Assembly (NCBI GenBank): GCA_037951165.1
Contig: JBBDHG010000124.1
Location: 807,001-871,000 of the forward strand
DNA: 64,000 nt
Origin: Lophius americanus
Taxonomy: Eukaryota; Chordata; Actinopteri; Lophiiformes; Lophiidae
Direction of reading: 5' to 3'
The notes below the pieces were generated by a model that did no database searches, was not told the DNA's origin, and saw only the letters and a program-made list of their open reading frames with translations. The translations under genes and the position numbers were made by a program. Shown piece by piece: positions 1 through 12,068 of this stretch (the stretch's first letter is position 1; each line of letters opens with the position of its first letter).

Positions 1-1366
1 AGCCGGACCGGTCTCACAGTATAAAGCCCAGCTTTGGGCAAAGTCCCAAGTTGGATTTTTACCCACAACCTTTTTTGCTCTGAGGCAAAAACATGTAAAA
101 AGCAGGGCCCTGGTATTCTGAAGGAGATTTTCCATCAGGTTGTACTTGACCTGCGGATCTTTCCGCGTTTTAACTACAGTAGCATGTTGTTAATCTGCTT
201 AACGGAGCTTTAGAGAGAGATGGAGCTTCCTCTCTGGTTCACAAACACGGACTCATTTATATCCCTCATTCTCACACACAAAGAGAAAGACAAAGCCAGC
301 CACACACACACACGCACACACTTAATTTCCTCCCTCTCACCTTCCAGACCCTGCTAGGCACAAACTTATCCCCATCTGCCTCTCTCTGTGTGCTCCCTTT
401 AACACACATACATCCAGCCAATATATGTGAACACAACACTGCTGCAGATCTGACACTAGGATGAAAAGACAATGCACTATTCTATCTTAAGCGGCTCAAA
501 TTGATCCACTTAATAATGAATCTTAAATATTTACATTATCAAAACATTCTGGCTTTAGCTTTGGCCAGCCTCTACACACCTTTCCCAGCTCCAAGAGCAA
601 TACGCCAGCAGAGTGAGTGACGCAAAGGGACCACATGCTTGCATGTCTGCCTCGCCACCACAGCCAACAAAGATTTGTTCCTGTCCTCTTAAACTGCAGT
701 CAGATGTTGAAGCATTTCTTAATAAGTGTCCCACGTCTGAAAGAGCTGCTTGAGGCTGCGTGTGTGGAACTGCTGTGGACTGGTCCAAAAGCAGGTTTAT
801 GTAACACCAGCGGGGACTGGAACGGCCTCATGGGTATAAGGTTTGGCTCCATGGCTTCAGGTTTGGATGGAGGGAAGAAAAAACATCACCAAACTCCGAC
901 AGTATTGCCTTTATGTTACAGTTTACCATTTGGCTGCTTTTCCCACACCAGAATAGTTGTTATGTGAATTAGGATTGCGGGATGAAACAAAGCAGTGATG
1001 GTTCCTGGGTAAATGACTGGAGCTGAAGCTGGAATATTTACTCACTTTGGAATCTTGATGACAAGTTCTATTTGCTGAAGTTGACGAGGGGTTCCAGCTT
1101 AAAGCTCAGGAGAAAAGCTAGACGTAGACATGACTTTGAAGGATTTTTGCCCACAAATTTGTATTCCCAAGCTTCAGACAGAAACTCAGCTCTCAGTCTA
1201 CTGCTGTACCTTCTATTCATGTTTTAGTGCAATGTATGATGAACCCAATACAATCTTATCAAATCTTTAGAGGCTTTCTTTGTTGAATGACAATCATTTT
1301 TTACTATTTAGTAGAGAGAAAATGAAACTTCTTTCTTTCTTCACTACTTGATCCACCAATTCATGT
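1..1366. other. no recognisable gene; AT-rich non-coding DNA
   Basis: I find no coding exon or known repeat here apart from a short CA-rich run near 280-322. By position this should lie downstream of pdgfa exon 5 on the minus strand, so the missing terminal exon(s) or 3' UTR of pdgfa could be here, but I could not recognise the basic C-terminal tail or any convincing splice acceptor. Confidence 0.4.
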
Positions 1367-2066
1367 ACATCAGCTGGGCTTATGCTGTTGTCCCCATCAG
1401 CAAGGGTACATCCCTGAAAATTCCCCCAATCCGCTTTGTTTTACAAGCAATCCCCTAGATGGAACCCCTCAAATTAAATGTGAAGTTATGTCTACCGTAT
1501 TTTTAGTAAAAAGCTCCCCAAACTGATTAGAATATGAACTACTAGATATTAGATAAATATAATATAAAGAAGATAGATCTTATTGACTCGATTCATATGC
1601 ACTAAACTTGGACTGAATTGGATCAGTGTTCGAGAAATTATGGCCCAAACCTTTTGGAGCTAAATCTCCCCTTAATGTTAGACAAAACAACCGACCATAC
1701 CCGAAATCCCTCCAGTTCGCACTAAGATCTATTTAGAGATAACATTTGAAAATGATTAATGAGTCATGTCTGGAAAACAGTGTTTTTCTATTAATAAAAA
1801 GCTCTTCCTTGTGGGTAAAATATGAAATACTTGAGTAAAACACAAAGTACCCAAGATAGATTTCCTTGAGTTGATTCATATGCACCAAATTTGGACAAAA
1901 TCGGACCAACAGTTGAAAAATTTTGGCCAAACAAATTTACAACAAGGTATATGGATGCATTATATATGGGTATAAAATGATCCATAATAAAGTTTTTAAT
2001 TTATCGCGTTAACATGACGGAGCGATGACGATTCCATTATATTCCCGACTTTTGGAGCATATAATC
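1367..2066 (+). repeat. copy 1 of an unclassified interspersed repeat family
   Basis: The stretch opens with a phrase about a 'ctgttgtcccc' block, followed by 'caagcaatcccc' and 'ttaaatgtgaagttatgtc'. It continues with blocks ending in 'gattcatatgcac(c/t)aaa' and 'ttttggagctaaatctcccc'. The same ordered blocks recur near 10.9, 18.6, 29.4, 29.9, 35.6 and 43.4 kb. The inner block is present twice (about 1480-1720 and 1735-2060). No ORF of note is present. The family is not identified. Confidence 0.7.
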
Positions 2067-2199
2067 ACAACCACTGAAAGGTGAAGTTAGATAACACTGA
2101 TTATGTCATTAAAGTGTAACCTGTTATGAACATTCACTCCTCAAAGTTAATGTATTAGAAGCATAACATTGTCCAGCATGAGGATCGAAGCGATTCGAC

Positions 2200-2430
2200 A
2201 TTATCAAATAGTCACGGCTATACAATTTGGTCAGAGCATCTCTAGAACTGAAGGTCTTTGGGTTTTCCTAGTCTGCAACAGTTAGAACCTACCAAAGTTG
2301 TCTTGAGAAGGAGAACCAGTGAACTTGGGACTGGGTCATGGGGTCCAAAGACTCACTGATACTTGTGGGGAGCGAAGGCTAGCCCATGTGGTCCAATCCA
2401 GTAGAAGAGCTCTTGTAGCAGAACAAAAGG
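2200..2430 (+). mobile_element. decayed DNA-transposon-like repeat
   Basis: The text (tcatggggtccaaagac ... cttgtggggagcgaaggcta ... ccatgtggtccaatccag) resembles a widespread fish interspersed repeat, related copies of which appear at about 6410-6690 and, in a different portion, at 35100-35560. It has no intact reading frame. The class is uncertain; a cut-and-paste transposon remnant is my best guess. Confidence 0.4.
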
Positions 2431-2470
2431 CAGAGCGCTCATGGTATTTAGGGAGGATCTGATATATATT

Positions 2471-4948
2471 AGGGGTTGATTAGTTTTAATATTATGATCA
2501 TTGTGTTAAGACACAATAGGTCTTATGGGTACAGGAGTCTTAAATAAATCTTTGAAAAAATGTAGACACCAATCAGGGTCCCAGAGCTGAATTGTGACCA
2601 TACCTACAAACCGGGTACATTGGTGACCTCAGGACAAACATAATTGCACTTCCTGTTTATCTATTAATCTCATCCTATCATACTTGAACTCTTGATCATC
2701 CTATCCTCACCCTGTGACATCATGAGCCAACCGTAAAGCGCCTGATATAAATTGCTGGATCTCAAATTATATCCTCCACTTGTATCCTCCCATTGGTCAG
2801 AAGAAGTTTCCAGAAGCCGAAAGGTTGGCAGAAGTTGAAATAAAGAACTTAAACATTGGAGTTATTGAGCTCAATCTACATGCACAGGTTTGCCTTTGTT
2901 AGTGCCCTAATTTTTTCACCACACTTTTTTACCATCTTTAAAAAGTTCAGTTCCCATTCCTATGTTCCCATTCGGGAACATGATTTCCCTGACCATGGCC
3001 ATGAAGACCCATCTCTCTGATGTCATTTTCTACTTATGCTCAACAAAACAATGGAGAAACAATGTCACTTGTGTGATTTTAAGCAAATTAAACATGAATT
3101 AAATCTTCTCCTGAATACTTGACGAAGGTGAGGAATGAGGAAAACCTATGGAAGCACCATCAGAAATCATATTGCAGACACGCCAAATATCGATGCAAAG
3201 ATACAAAATAATAAAAATGTTGTCACCGCTGTTTGCAAAAACATTTGGCTTTTTTCTCACCGCTTTCGATAACAACACTTCCATCAGTGGTATCACCGGC
3301 AGGTTCTCAAAGACGGAGGATATTTATAACCTCTAGAATTTTATTTTAAGTCTGGAAGACTTGGCAGGCAGGTCCTAACCCTTGGAAAAAGAAAACCGTT
3401 AACACTTCCAGTCCCAATGACGAATTGGCCTTCAGACTCTGGGTTCATGTCTGTTTGGGTGTCGTGGGGTAAGGTTGTTCCGTGAAAACCCTAATGAGTT
3501 TGAACTTATAACAGTCTCTCTGTTATAACACTGACGAACAATCGCTAGCTCTTAGTTATTTAAGTGTTAACATCATGAACATGTTGCTGCTGATTCTCTC
3601 TGTTAGCAGAGTTTTATGTGTGTTACTGTGGTAACACACACACACACATAAACTTCTTCGAGCGCAATGCAAAAAACTGTTCCACTGAAAGCTGTTTTCT
3701 GATCACAACGGTTGCTTTGTTTTCATATAAATAGTTTATTAGTATCAGTAACATGTGAGGAGGATTTTCTGCCCTCCGTTCTTCGGATTACATACCAGAA
3801 ATAGAAACAAGACAATGATAGAAAATGAGTGGCTATAAAAAAAATAAGAAGATATACATGCAAGTGTGTGTTTTTGTGTTTGTGTGTGTGTGTGTTCTGC
3901 TGAAGACGAGTGAATCTTGGAGTTCATAAACCTGATCCCCATCACTGTCTCTAGAAAGGATCCCATCCAGTTCATAATCCAACTCAATGAGCAGTTGTTA
4001 CTCTGGCTCTTATCATGGATATCATTGTTCTTCCAGTTTGAAATCTCAGGTCAGCTGTGATGTAGCCGAGATGAATATGAGTCATCTGTACTCCTTTAAA
4101 GGTCTCTGCTCGAAATGCATCCAAAAAAATCATTCAGTTTCTTCGCGGCAGGACATGATGGAGGTCAGAGGTTGTAGCTGCTCGTCCGTCTCTGCGAGTT
4201 CTTGTCGTCCTCCTTTTATTGCCCTCCATTCCCCGGTCTATCAATCACTGCTGTTCACCTGATGCCTTTTGGGAGAAAGGTGGAATGATGATGAGGAAAC
4301 GCATCCATCTTCATATTTTGTTTCAAGCATAAAATCTACACATGAAGACTTTAATGTAAAAATCATTTCTTCTGTATTGATGTGTTTATATGCCTTAAAA
4401 AATGGATTTTCACATTCAGTCAGATGACAGTGTGACCTGCAGTAAGTTATTTATTGGGTGGGTCAGCAGAAAGTCATGTGGCTGCTGCACGACTTGACCT
4501 TTTGACCTTTTGATTACAGTATGGTTTCGCTGCAGGTTATCCAGTGCAGCATAAACCGGTCCACTGATTTCCATTAGGTAATTTACAGTAATATGTATTT
4601 TTTAAATAATTTTACAGATTTGTACATTTTGTTCATGTTGACATGTAAATCCACACGTCGATGAATCTCACATTCATAATTTGTGGATCCATTCCCATTC
4701 CTCGATGTTTTTACTACATGTTGAGACGGGGAAAAAAAATGACTGTTGCTGGCGTTGGTTCAGGAGAGACATTTGGATAATAGGGGGTATAAATTTGTGC
4801 GTGAGGAGGCGTTGCCCTGAGGGGGGACTAATTTAAGTTGGGAGGAGAAACACAGTAAATGCCTTAGATCTCTTATCAGCACCTTTAGGAGCCGATGGAC
4901 ACATTAAGACAGAAGCAGGCTTCACATGAGAAATGAACCAATGTGCTC
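2471..4948. other. no gene recognised; non-coding DNA
   Basis: There are only short ORFs without recognisable domains. One small perfect hairpin lies at 3617-3640 (10-bp arms TGTGTGTTAC/GTAACACACA with a 4-base loop). A GT-rich run is near 3860-3895. Nothing else could be supported. Confidence 0.4.
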
Positions 4949-4949
4949 T

Positions 4950-4989
<40 letters not shown>

Positions 4990-5000
4990 CACACACACAC
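4949..5000. repeat. CA microsatellite
   Basis: About 25 CA units interrupted once by 'aa'. ORFs crossing it are low-complexity artefacts. Confidence 0.95.
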
Positions 5001-6026
5001 TTGAAGAAATTCCACCAACCATCTTTACATGAAGTTTTAAAGTTAGTAGTGGGGCTCTGGCTCAGGGGACCTCAATTTTGGACCCAACATTCGGAGGGGT
5101 TTACATGGACCCCTTAATTCTGAATAAAATCAGAAGAAAAGCCTTATCAATAAAATGCTTCCTGTAAGCACCCCTTTCAGAATGAAATTTGATTCCTTCG
5201 CAGGTAGTCTAGGTCCTTACGGAATGACAATCATAATGGCAACTGCATTATGTAAACCGTGGTGAGCGCGCGCCCGCACTAAAGGATCTAGACCACGGCA
5301 GTGAGTTTGTTTTTAATACAGACTCTCAAAAGATTAAGTGAGTAATAATAAACTTTACAAACACGTCTTGTAAAACTCTCAAGAAGTGTGATAGTCCGAC
5401 ACTGTAAACCCATTTTTAAAAAAGTCTGGGAATATTTTGAAGTCCCTGTTTATCACGTTTAATGCAACAATAAATTAAGTAATTAAAGAGGAGTTAGACC
5501 TCTGTCAAAGTCGCTGAGCATCGGTGTATCAGGGTTTTTAGGATGAATCGCCTGTTGAGGAGTTGCTGCTTTAAACGTTACGTCGGACGTAGCATTTCTG
5601 GGGAGGGTACCACACAACATGGCTTCACCAATAACTTTGCTAACATCGTAATGATGTCACTTTAGTCAGAGCAAAACCACTCTGAGGTACCGACAAAGCT
5701 TTGTTGCAAATACCTGTTCCTCCCTCCCCCCATCCATCATGCCTCCAGTAGGCTATAGGAGTAAACATGAGTAGTTATTAAACTGTATCTTCATTAAAAG
5801 TATCACAATAACAATAAAAAAAACTGCCCTAATCAGTTGTGGGCATATCTAAACACCATATGCACCATTTCTGATTAGATCACTGCTCATGTACACAGCC
5901 CAACAAAAATATTCTTTCAGAATGATTTCAATCAGGAAGAAGAAATGTGTCCATGTAAACCCAGCTAGTGAATGCGTTCAGCTTGAAGTCCCCAACCTAA
6001 CATTTGAACAAGAATGCACTCACAAA

Positions 6027-6029
<3 letters not shown>
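5001..6029. other. no gene recognised
   Basis: This contains short pieces resembling a dispersed fish repeat ('cagaatga...tgtccatgtaaacccagct' near 5920-5970, seen again near 37730-37775). An imperfect inverted pair CCGTGGT/ACCACGG lies at about 5260-5300. No coding sequence was found. Confidence 0.35.

Positions 6030-6077
<48 letters not shown>
6030..6077. repeat. CA microsatellite (UG in the pdgfa transcript) beside the exon 5 donor
   Basis: The pure CA run ends about 23 bases before the exon 5 splice donor at 6100-6101. In the minus-strand pdgfa pre-mRNA it is therefore a UG repeat at the very start of the following intron. UG repeats are known binding sites for TDP-43 and CELF proteins; any effect here is inference. 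Confidence 0.95.
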
Positions 6078-6079
<2 letters not shown>

Positions 6080-6101
6080 CCACACAGATAAATAAGCTCA
6101 C

Positions 6102-6228
6102 CATTGTCTGTGTTTAAGGTTGGGCTCATGTGGTGCCTGTTGGTGCACACACACTCCAGGTGATCTTCCAGCTTCACCTGCACCTCCCTCAGTTTGGGAC
6201 GCCTTCGCACGTACTCCACTTTTGCCAC
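6102..6228 (-). CDS. pdgfa: pdgfa exon 5: end of the PDGF cystine-knot domain
   Basis: This exon encodes 42 residues beginning VAKVEYVRRRPKLREVQVKL and containing HLECVCTN, the last two conserved cysteines of the PDGF/VEGF cystine knot. It fits PDGF-A far better than PDGF-B. The acceptor is a C/T-rich tract followed by AG at 6230-6229, and the donor GT is at 6101-6100. The exon is 127 nt: it enters in phase 0, matching exon 4, and leaves one base (G) of a split codon. In other vertebrates the next piece is either the basic retention-motif exon or a three-residue ending; neither was recognised in this window. A UG repeat begins about 23 bases downstream of the donor in the transcript. PDGF-A is a secreted dimer that activates PDGFR-alpha. 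Confidence 0.95.
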
Positions 6229-6409
6229 CTGTGGGAGAGAGAGAGACAGAAAAAGAGGGAGAGTGAGAATCACGATTCTGCTGAGAAAACACTTAACTTA
6301 ACAGTTTTTCACACCAGTTTACTTGAGTTCCAGTCCTTCAAGTTTGCCTTTGCTATTTTCAGGGTCTGATTTAAACTTTTTTACATTCAATATTTTGTTC
6401 CTTGAGGAT

Positions 6410-6690
6410 TTGTAAGATTTATAGGAACTTCAGTACAAGTGTTTTGGTCTGGCCTGAGAAAGGACAACTGGTGAACTGGTGACAAGTGACAGGGTGATAG
6501 GCCCCCATGGTTCGTAGATGCACATAGAGAGGGAAGGTTCGCCCGTGTTGAAGAGATACTGGAGCACAAACTGCTGACAAACTTAGCGCTTTTTTCTAAT
6601 AAAAAGATGTCGTGACACTATGTGCAAAATAGACCGCTCAGAGTAGCAAAAAGGGATCCTGCACGATATTAGGCAGGTGGTTTTGATGGT
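6410..6690 (+). mobile_element. decayed DNA-transposon-like repeat, related to 2200-2430
   Basis: It shares the ordered words 'tggtctggcctgagaaggacaac', 'cccccatggttc' and 'cgcccgtgttgaagag' with a dispersed fish repeat and with the copy near 2.3 kb. No intact frame remains. It lies in the pdgfa intron between exons 4 and 5. Confidence 0.35.
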
Positions 6691-7609
6691 ATGACGGACA
6701 AGTGTAAAGACACGATTATTTGTCTGCAATCAAAACACACAAGTATAAATGTTTTCAGGAAGGACTGAAAACAAAAGTAGATAAAAACTAAACTCCCCTT
6801 TTTGTCTCATATTTAATGAGATTAATATGTCACTTAATTCTGAAAAACAAGCCAATTTTCTCCTCAAGTGAATGTAATATGCTGCTTCCAGCAGAAATAA
6901 TTTTGTCAACATTACGTTCAGCATATTGTGTTTTCTGTCAATAGACATTTCATCTACTGCTGAAGGACTGAGGCTTGTGAAGGAAAACAGCTATAGGGAG
7001 CTCCTTCTAGAGATACGTTTAGATGTATAAATGACTTTACATATGTACTGATGTGCTAAAAGGACAAGACACACAGAACTGATGCACTATAGTGTTCAAA
7101 TTCCAGACACGGTGCCAAGTGTTGGAGCTTAAGGTTTGATTGAGCAAACATGTCTGGAGCCTCTCAGAGACAACGTAGACCAGCGTGTAGCTCAGGTGAG
7201 GAGGCATAGTTCTGAAGAACCAAGTGGCCATATCGTAGCTTGAATGACAGGGTGCTAAAAGTGTGACGATCAAAATCAAACAATATGTCTGACGAAATAT
7301 GATTTATATCAACCAATTTGGTTGGTATTGTTGGAGGAAACGTAATGTGCTATTTTGATAACATGCACTGGAAACAGTTGTCTGATCCAGTGAATGTGAC
7401 ATGAGGTCGGGAGTTTAGCTGGGTTATTCATAGTGGGAGCTAAAATGTATGTCCCAACGTTTCACAACATGTAAGCTAATAAAGCTAATGCTCCATTCTG
7501 AAAAACACGTCTGTCTGTCTGTGTGTCTATCCATCTATCTATGCATAGTGCAATGGGAGAGTCATGCAACTGTTAAACCACATAATCACTTCAGTAAACC
7601 ATCAGACGC

Positions 7610-7880
7610 AGGAAGATGGCTCTTAGGTCTCACCTGTAGCACACTATTATAAAATCGAAAGAAATTTCAGAAGATGGTTCAAATCCATCAATCTTGGAAG
7701 GATTCCATATATATTTCTAAGGTCCTGAGACGCCACAGATCAACAGTTAGACACATCATCTACAAATGGAGAAGTCTCGGAACGATGGTGAACCTTCACA
7801 GAAGTGGCCCACCTTCAAAAGGTACTCCAAGAGCACAGTGAAGGTTCATTCAGGAGGTCACCAAAGATTAAAAAAACTTT
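7610..7880 (+). pseudogene. Tc1-like transposase, N-terminal remnant
   Basis: Across frame changes I can read a helix-turn-helix N-terminus typical of Tc1 transposases (STVRHIIYKWRSLGTMVNL followed by HRSGPPSKGTPRAQ). The 'tcacctgtagcacactatta' stretch just upstream also occurs in the Tc1-like remnant at 18.17 kb. Stops and frameshifts make it non-functional. The matching C-terminal part resumes at about 8.85 kb, so the L2 fragment in between seems to interrupt the copy. Confidence 0.7.
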
Positions 7881-7959
7881 GTTTTTAAATTCTCTGAGGA
7901 CACTGCTATCCTCAGCCTTGTGCACGAAGACTCGGCCCATTAGCCTACTTCTCTGAAGT

Positions 7960-8355
7960 AGAAAGCTTTGTGCTGTGGTGTGACCCCAACCAACTCGTTT
8001 TAAATGTGAGCAAAACCAAGGAGATGGTTGTAGACCCGAGATCAATGGGGGATCATGGTCCTGTGGATACACATGGAACATGGATCAGTCTCAGGTCCGC
8101 TCGTACAGGTATCTGGGCGTTCACCTGGACAACACCTTCAGCTGGAAGGTCCACATTGAAAGTCTCTATGTCCGAGCAGACTCAGAGTGTACGGTGTGGA
8201 CCACAGGATTATGTTATTATTTTATCAGGAGGTACAGGAAAGTCAAATCAGATGTGGGATGTGAGCATGTCTGCCAACCTAACTGTACAATTGGAAACAA
8301 AGCTTGCTTCCCGGTTAACTACCGCCATGAAGGTCGATGGGGATGAATGAGTCTC

Positions 8356-8408
<53 letters not shown>

Positions 8409-8835
8409 AATCTATAAGCACAGTGTCCTGAGGAAAGCTCAGAGGATATTGGCCGACACATCACATGTCCTTTACGAAGAATACAAGCTCCTGTTCTCTG
8501 GCAAACAATAACGAGATCCCAACTGCAAACGCATCCGTTTTAAAAACTCATTTATTTGTACCTCCATCAAACTTTAAAACTATAATGCGTGAGGTAATAT
8601 TTTTTATGGTGTTTTACTGTTGGCTGAGTACAATATGTGTCATGTACTATATGTGTTATGTGCAAAGGATGTTTAATATTTTGTGCAGTAGGGATTATGT
8701 GCATTTGTGTTTTGTTGTGGTATGTTTGGCTCACTTTGGGTCGTGTGTGATTTGTTCTGCTACAACTGTGGAGGCATCAATGTGAGTCCAAGACAAATTT
8801 CCCTAAGGGGGACAATAAAGTATATTGTATCGGAC
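7960..8835 (+). pseudogene. 5'-truncated L2-like LINE fragment, 3' end of the ORF and tail
   Basis: The frame starting near 7970 reads CDPNQLVLNVSKTKEMVVDP and then RSYRYLGVHLDNTFSWKVHI, the segment after the reverse-transcriptase active site in fish L2-type LINEs. Further on are NLTVQLETKLA and HSVLRKAQRILADTSHVLYE. A (CTAT)n run at 8352-8408 splits this tail. The 3' end reads 'gggggacaataaagtatattg', typical of the L2 3' terminus. Frameshifts are present. It lies in the pdgfa intron between exons 4 and 5, in the opposite orientation to the gene. Confidence 0.8.
8352..8408. repeat. CTAT microsatellite inside the L2 fragment
   Basis: About 14 CTAT units lie within what was LINE coding sequence. 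This differs from the GATA/CTAT tails at 51.1 and 56.7 kb, which mark LINE 3' ends. Confidence 0.95.
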
Positions 8836-8849
8836 TTATTGTATGCAGC

Positions 8850-9080
8850 AAGACAATGATTTCTATCAGATGAGTTAGTTCTCCTCTGAATGGCTCAAAA
8901 GGAATATACTCAAACTTTTGGAGAGGTCTTGTTAAAGTCTGAATCTAAACCCCATTGAGATGCTGTTGTGGGACCTGCAAAGATCAGTCTATGTTCACAA
9001 GCCCTTTAATTTTTCTGCACTGAAGCGGTTCTACAAGAAGAGTGGCTCAAACTTCCACCACAGTGATGTCAGAGACTGAT
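8850..9080 (+). pseudogene. Tc1-like transposase, C-terminal remnant
   Basis: Words such as SEWLKKNI, LNPIEMLLWDLQRSVY and ALKRFYKKSG correspond to the DDE-domain C-terminus of Tc1 transposases, with frameshifts. It probably belongs with the N-terminal piece at 7.6-7.9 kb, with the middle lost and an L2 fragment in its place. Confidence 0.7.
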
Positions 9081-10919
9081 CTCAGGTTATTAGAACTACC
9101 TAACCTTTTCATCGCTTCCTTCAGCTTAGACTCGTTCTAGAAGCAAAACAAAGAGTTCACGGTTCAATCTAATATTTTTATGGTCGAGTAGAACATTCTT
9201 AGAATTGAAGGTGCCGACGAGAACAGGGATATCACACACATGGACGCAGCAGCTAAATAAACCTCAGGCCTGCTGTTAGCCCTCCAGCTGTGTGTGAGCG
9301 CTTCTTGCATTTTGACTATATACCCTGTTAACGCTGGATCTCTTCCCATGTGAGTGACTTTATTTTTGATTTCCTCTGCAGGCAGACCAAAGATGAGCCC
9401 TTTCATCTCAGATTGGGTATCAGCCGACCAAAGCACAAAGCATCATTGTCCTTTTTTTTTTCTTTTTCAGTGTTTCCCTTTGAACCTCTGGCAACTTATT
9501 TCTTCATATTTTCCTTTTCTTCCCACTCGCTCTCTATCAGTTCATGCTATTATTCTATTCCTTTTTACATTTTTTTCATATTTATTTATTTGTGTTATTC
9601 CATATGCATCTGCACAGTTACACATCAAACTTAGCAATAATCGGAAATTGCCATCACAGGGTTTGTATGAAAATGTGTTAATATGTTAATGATCCGCAAC
9701 AAGACTCAGATGCATAAACTAATAAATATGAGGTTAATGTTCTTCTTCTTCTGCCTCTCTTTAAAAGTGAATATTATATCAGTTTCCTGTGTGCAGAACA
9801 CACCAAAACTGAAACAAAATTATTTGTTGAATTGACTTTATCTTTGGTTTTCTCTCCAAATCCACATATATTCCTAACTTGAGCTAATCTTAAAGTTTAA
9901 AAGTAATTATCATTTTAAAAAACATGGTTCGTGCAACAATATGACATATGAAAATAAAGCAGTTTATTTTCAGGCCACACACACACAGACACACAGACAC
10001 ACACACACACACACAGGCGGTGGAGAGAAATAGGTTTTGGCTGGTGTAGTGTGTGTTCTCCAGTAAATGGTTGTGTGTTTACATGCTCAGTGCCATCACT
10101 AGTTTTCGCCTCTTACAAAATGTTTGCAGAGTGATTACTGGTGTTTACCCAAAACCTCCTAAAGTGTTGGACGGGCGAGAATGGAAGTTTTGCCTCCTCC
10201 CCTGTTTTTTGTTATCGACTTCCTACTGAAAGAACTCAGGGCAATCCTCTTGCTGATTTTTGAAAGAACATTTAAGGTGGGACTCTTGTACTTTTATTTT
10301 GCCTCACCTTTTGTAAAGTTATGAATGCAATTGAAAGTAGTATGTGATACCACTAATTTCCTTTCCGCTCCAATAGCGAATAAAACACAGCCTAGTATTG
10401 CCCATCCTGATCTGATATCAATGCTTTGTACAAAAGCTTGAGGTGGTTTGGTTAAAAAGTTTTACAATTATGGCCAAGAGAAGTAGTTCCGGCAGGGTCT
10501 AGATTTTGGACATAGGTTCATTAATTTCTACCTTGTTTGAGGTGATACTAAAAAGACACTTTTGTCACTGATTACTTAGGGTAAATATCAATCTTTAAAT
10601 ATGAAAATCGGTTTCCAGAAGAGAAACGCAGGTCTATTTGAAAGGAGTGAGCAGCAGGAAGTGAATAGGGGGCTTGTTCTATTTGTGGGACATGCTGTAC
10701 AAAATCACATCAATTAACCTTTCAAATGTCATTCTGTTTTGTTAACTGTAAATAAAGAAAAGGAGCAGAGGGAACGGATTTCATTGCCATGGTTATTGTC
10801 TCCAAAAAGGTGGAATGATAAACGGAAAAAAAATGAAAAGAAAGTGAAAAACTGAGCCATCCATTCAATAGTGATTATTTTTTTCAAAATCCTGTTATGT
10901 AAATAGAAGACCTTGAGTT
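9081..10919. other. pdgfa intronic DNA, nothing recognised
   Basis: This holds a T-rich run near 9450-9600 and a CA run near 9978-10016. No exon or known repeat could be supported. Confidence 0.4.
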
Positions 10920-11745
10920 GAAAGTGAAGTTAGCTAAAAGCTTAAAAGCAACCCTCCTAATTGAACCCCTCAAATTAAATTTGACTTTATCGCCACAAAG
11001 TTTTAAGTAAAAAATCTTGATTATGTGAAAAAACATGAACTATTACAATAAAATATGGGTAAAATGATATAAACAAGATAGATCTCCCAGAGTAAATGCA
11101 CCAAATTTGGATTAAATCGGTTCAACTGTTGAGAAATTAATGCCTACAAACTTTTGGAGGTATAGCTCCCGTTATTGTCAGAAATATACAACTTACCTTT
11201 AAAAAAATCAATCCAGTTATTCCTTGTACTAAACTCCATTGGTATATAAAGTTTGAAAGGATCCAAGAAACAGTTTTTGTGGTATGGAAAATAATATTTT
11301 TCATTAAAATGGGTCCACTTAGTATGTAAAATATGAAGTTTTAGAGTGAAATACGATATATACAAGATAGGGACCTTGATATGATTCATATGCACTGAAT
11401 TTAGACTAAATTTGACCGAAGGTTAGGAAGTTATGGCTGTAAAACAACGTTTTCCATAAAAGCTCCCCTAGTGAATAAAATATGAATTGTGTAAGTAAAA
11501 CATGATGTCAATAAGATAGATCTCCTTGAGTCTATTCATATGCACCAAATTCAAAATCATACTAATGCATGAGAATTTATGGCCCCAAAACATTTTCCGA
11601 TAAAGCACCGCCTTGTGTTGGAAATATACAACCAACCTTTCCCAAAATCCCTCCAGTTCTTCTCCGCACTAAGGTCTATGTGGGTATAGAATTTGAAAAT
11701 AATCATTGTAGTAGTTTCAAATAAATGTCATGTAATCAAATCCTG
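10920..11745 (+). repeat. copy 2 of the unclassified interspersed repeat family
   Basis: It repeats the family blocks 'aagatagatctc', 'catatgcaccaaatt', 'gagaaatta' and 'ttttggag..atagctcccg', then 'cctccagttctt'. It ends with the '(g)tatagaatttgaaaat' block. Two to three inner modules are strung together. It lies between pdgfa exons 4 and 5, ending about 130 bp before exon 4 (genomic order). Confidence 0.7.
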
Positions 11746-11874
11746 AAAAACTCTCTATGCCCATTTGTGGGCACTTTTGAGACAGTCCCTAACTCCTGCT
11801 GATCTGCCGCATGGCAGGTGTTTAAATTGTCAGGCTCCAGAATCTGATGATGTGAGAATGTTTTTTCGGCCCAC

Positions 11875-12068
11875 CTTGACCGTTCGGTGGTGTTTGCGAG
11901 ACGCTTGGCATCTCATGTTGCTGGTGTTGCAGCAACCGGTGCAGCGTTTCACCTCGACGCACGGAGGCCAGATGATGAAGTTGGCAGCGGTGGGATCCAC
12001 CTGGCTCCTGGGGATCTCATAGATAGCTGTCCGCACCTTACATCCCGCCGGCACGGCCTCCTCCACCA
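11875..12068 (-). CDS. pdgfa: pdgfa exon 4: core of the PDGF cystine-knot domain
   Basis: The exon encodes 65 residues (first codon split with exon 3) starting VVEEAVPAGCKVRTAIYEIP. It carries six of the eight knot cysteines: GCK, PPC, KRC, the GCC pair-forming motif CTGCC and MRC. The NTS right after GCC is the N-glycosylation site position known in PDGF-A. 'IYEIPRSQVDPT' is diagnostic of PDGF-A rather than PDGF-B. The acceptor AG is at 12070-12069 after a pyrimidine tract, and the donor GT is at 11874-11873. The length of 194 nt plus one carried base gives 65 codons and phase 0 at the end, matching exon 5. No disabling change is seen. Confidence 0.97.

Noticed and set aside
4140..4240. Basic minus-strand peptide (KRRTTRTRRDGR) considered as the pdgfa retention-motif exon
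   Set aside because: The sequence does not match the known lysine/arginine tail, and no good acceptor in the required phase is present.
5965..6100. Read-through of pdgfa exon 5 into the CA repeat (GELIYLCGRVCVCV...)
   Set aside because: A consensus GTGAG donor lies at the exact phase-1 position used by PDGF-A genes, so the repeat is intronic.
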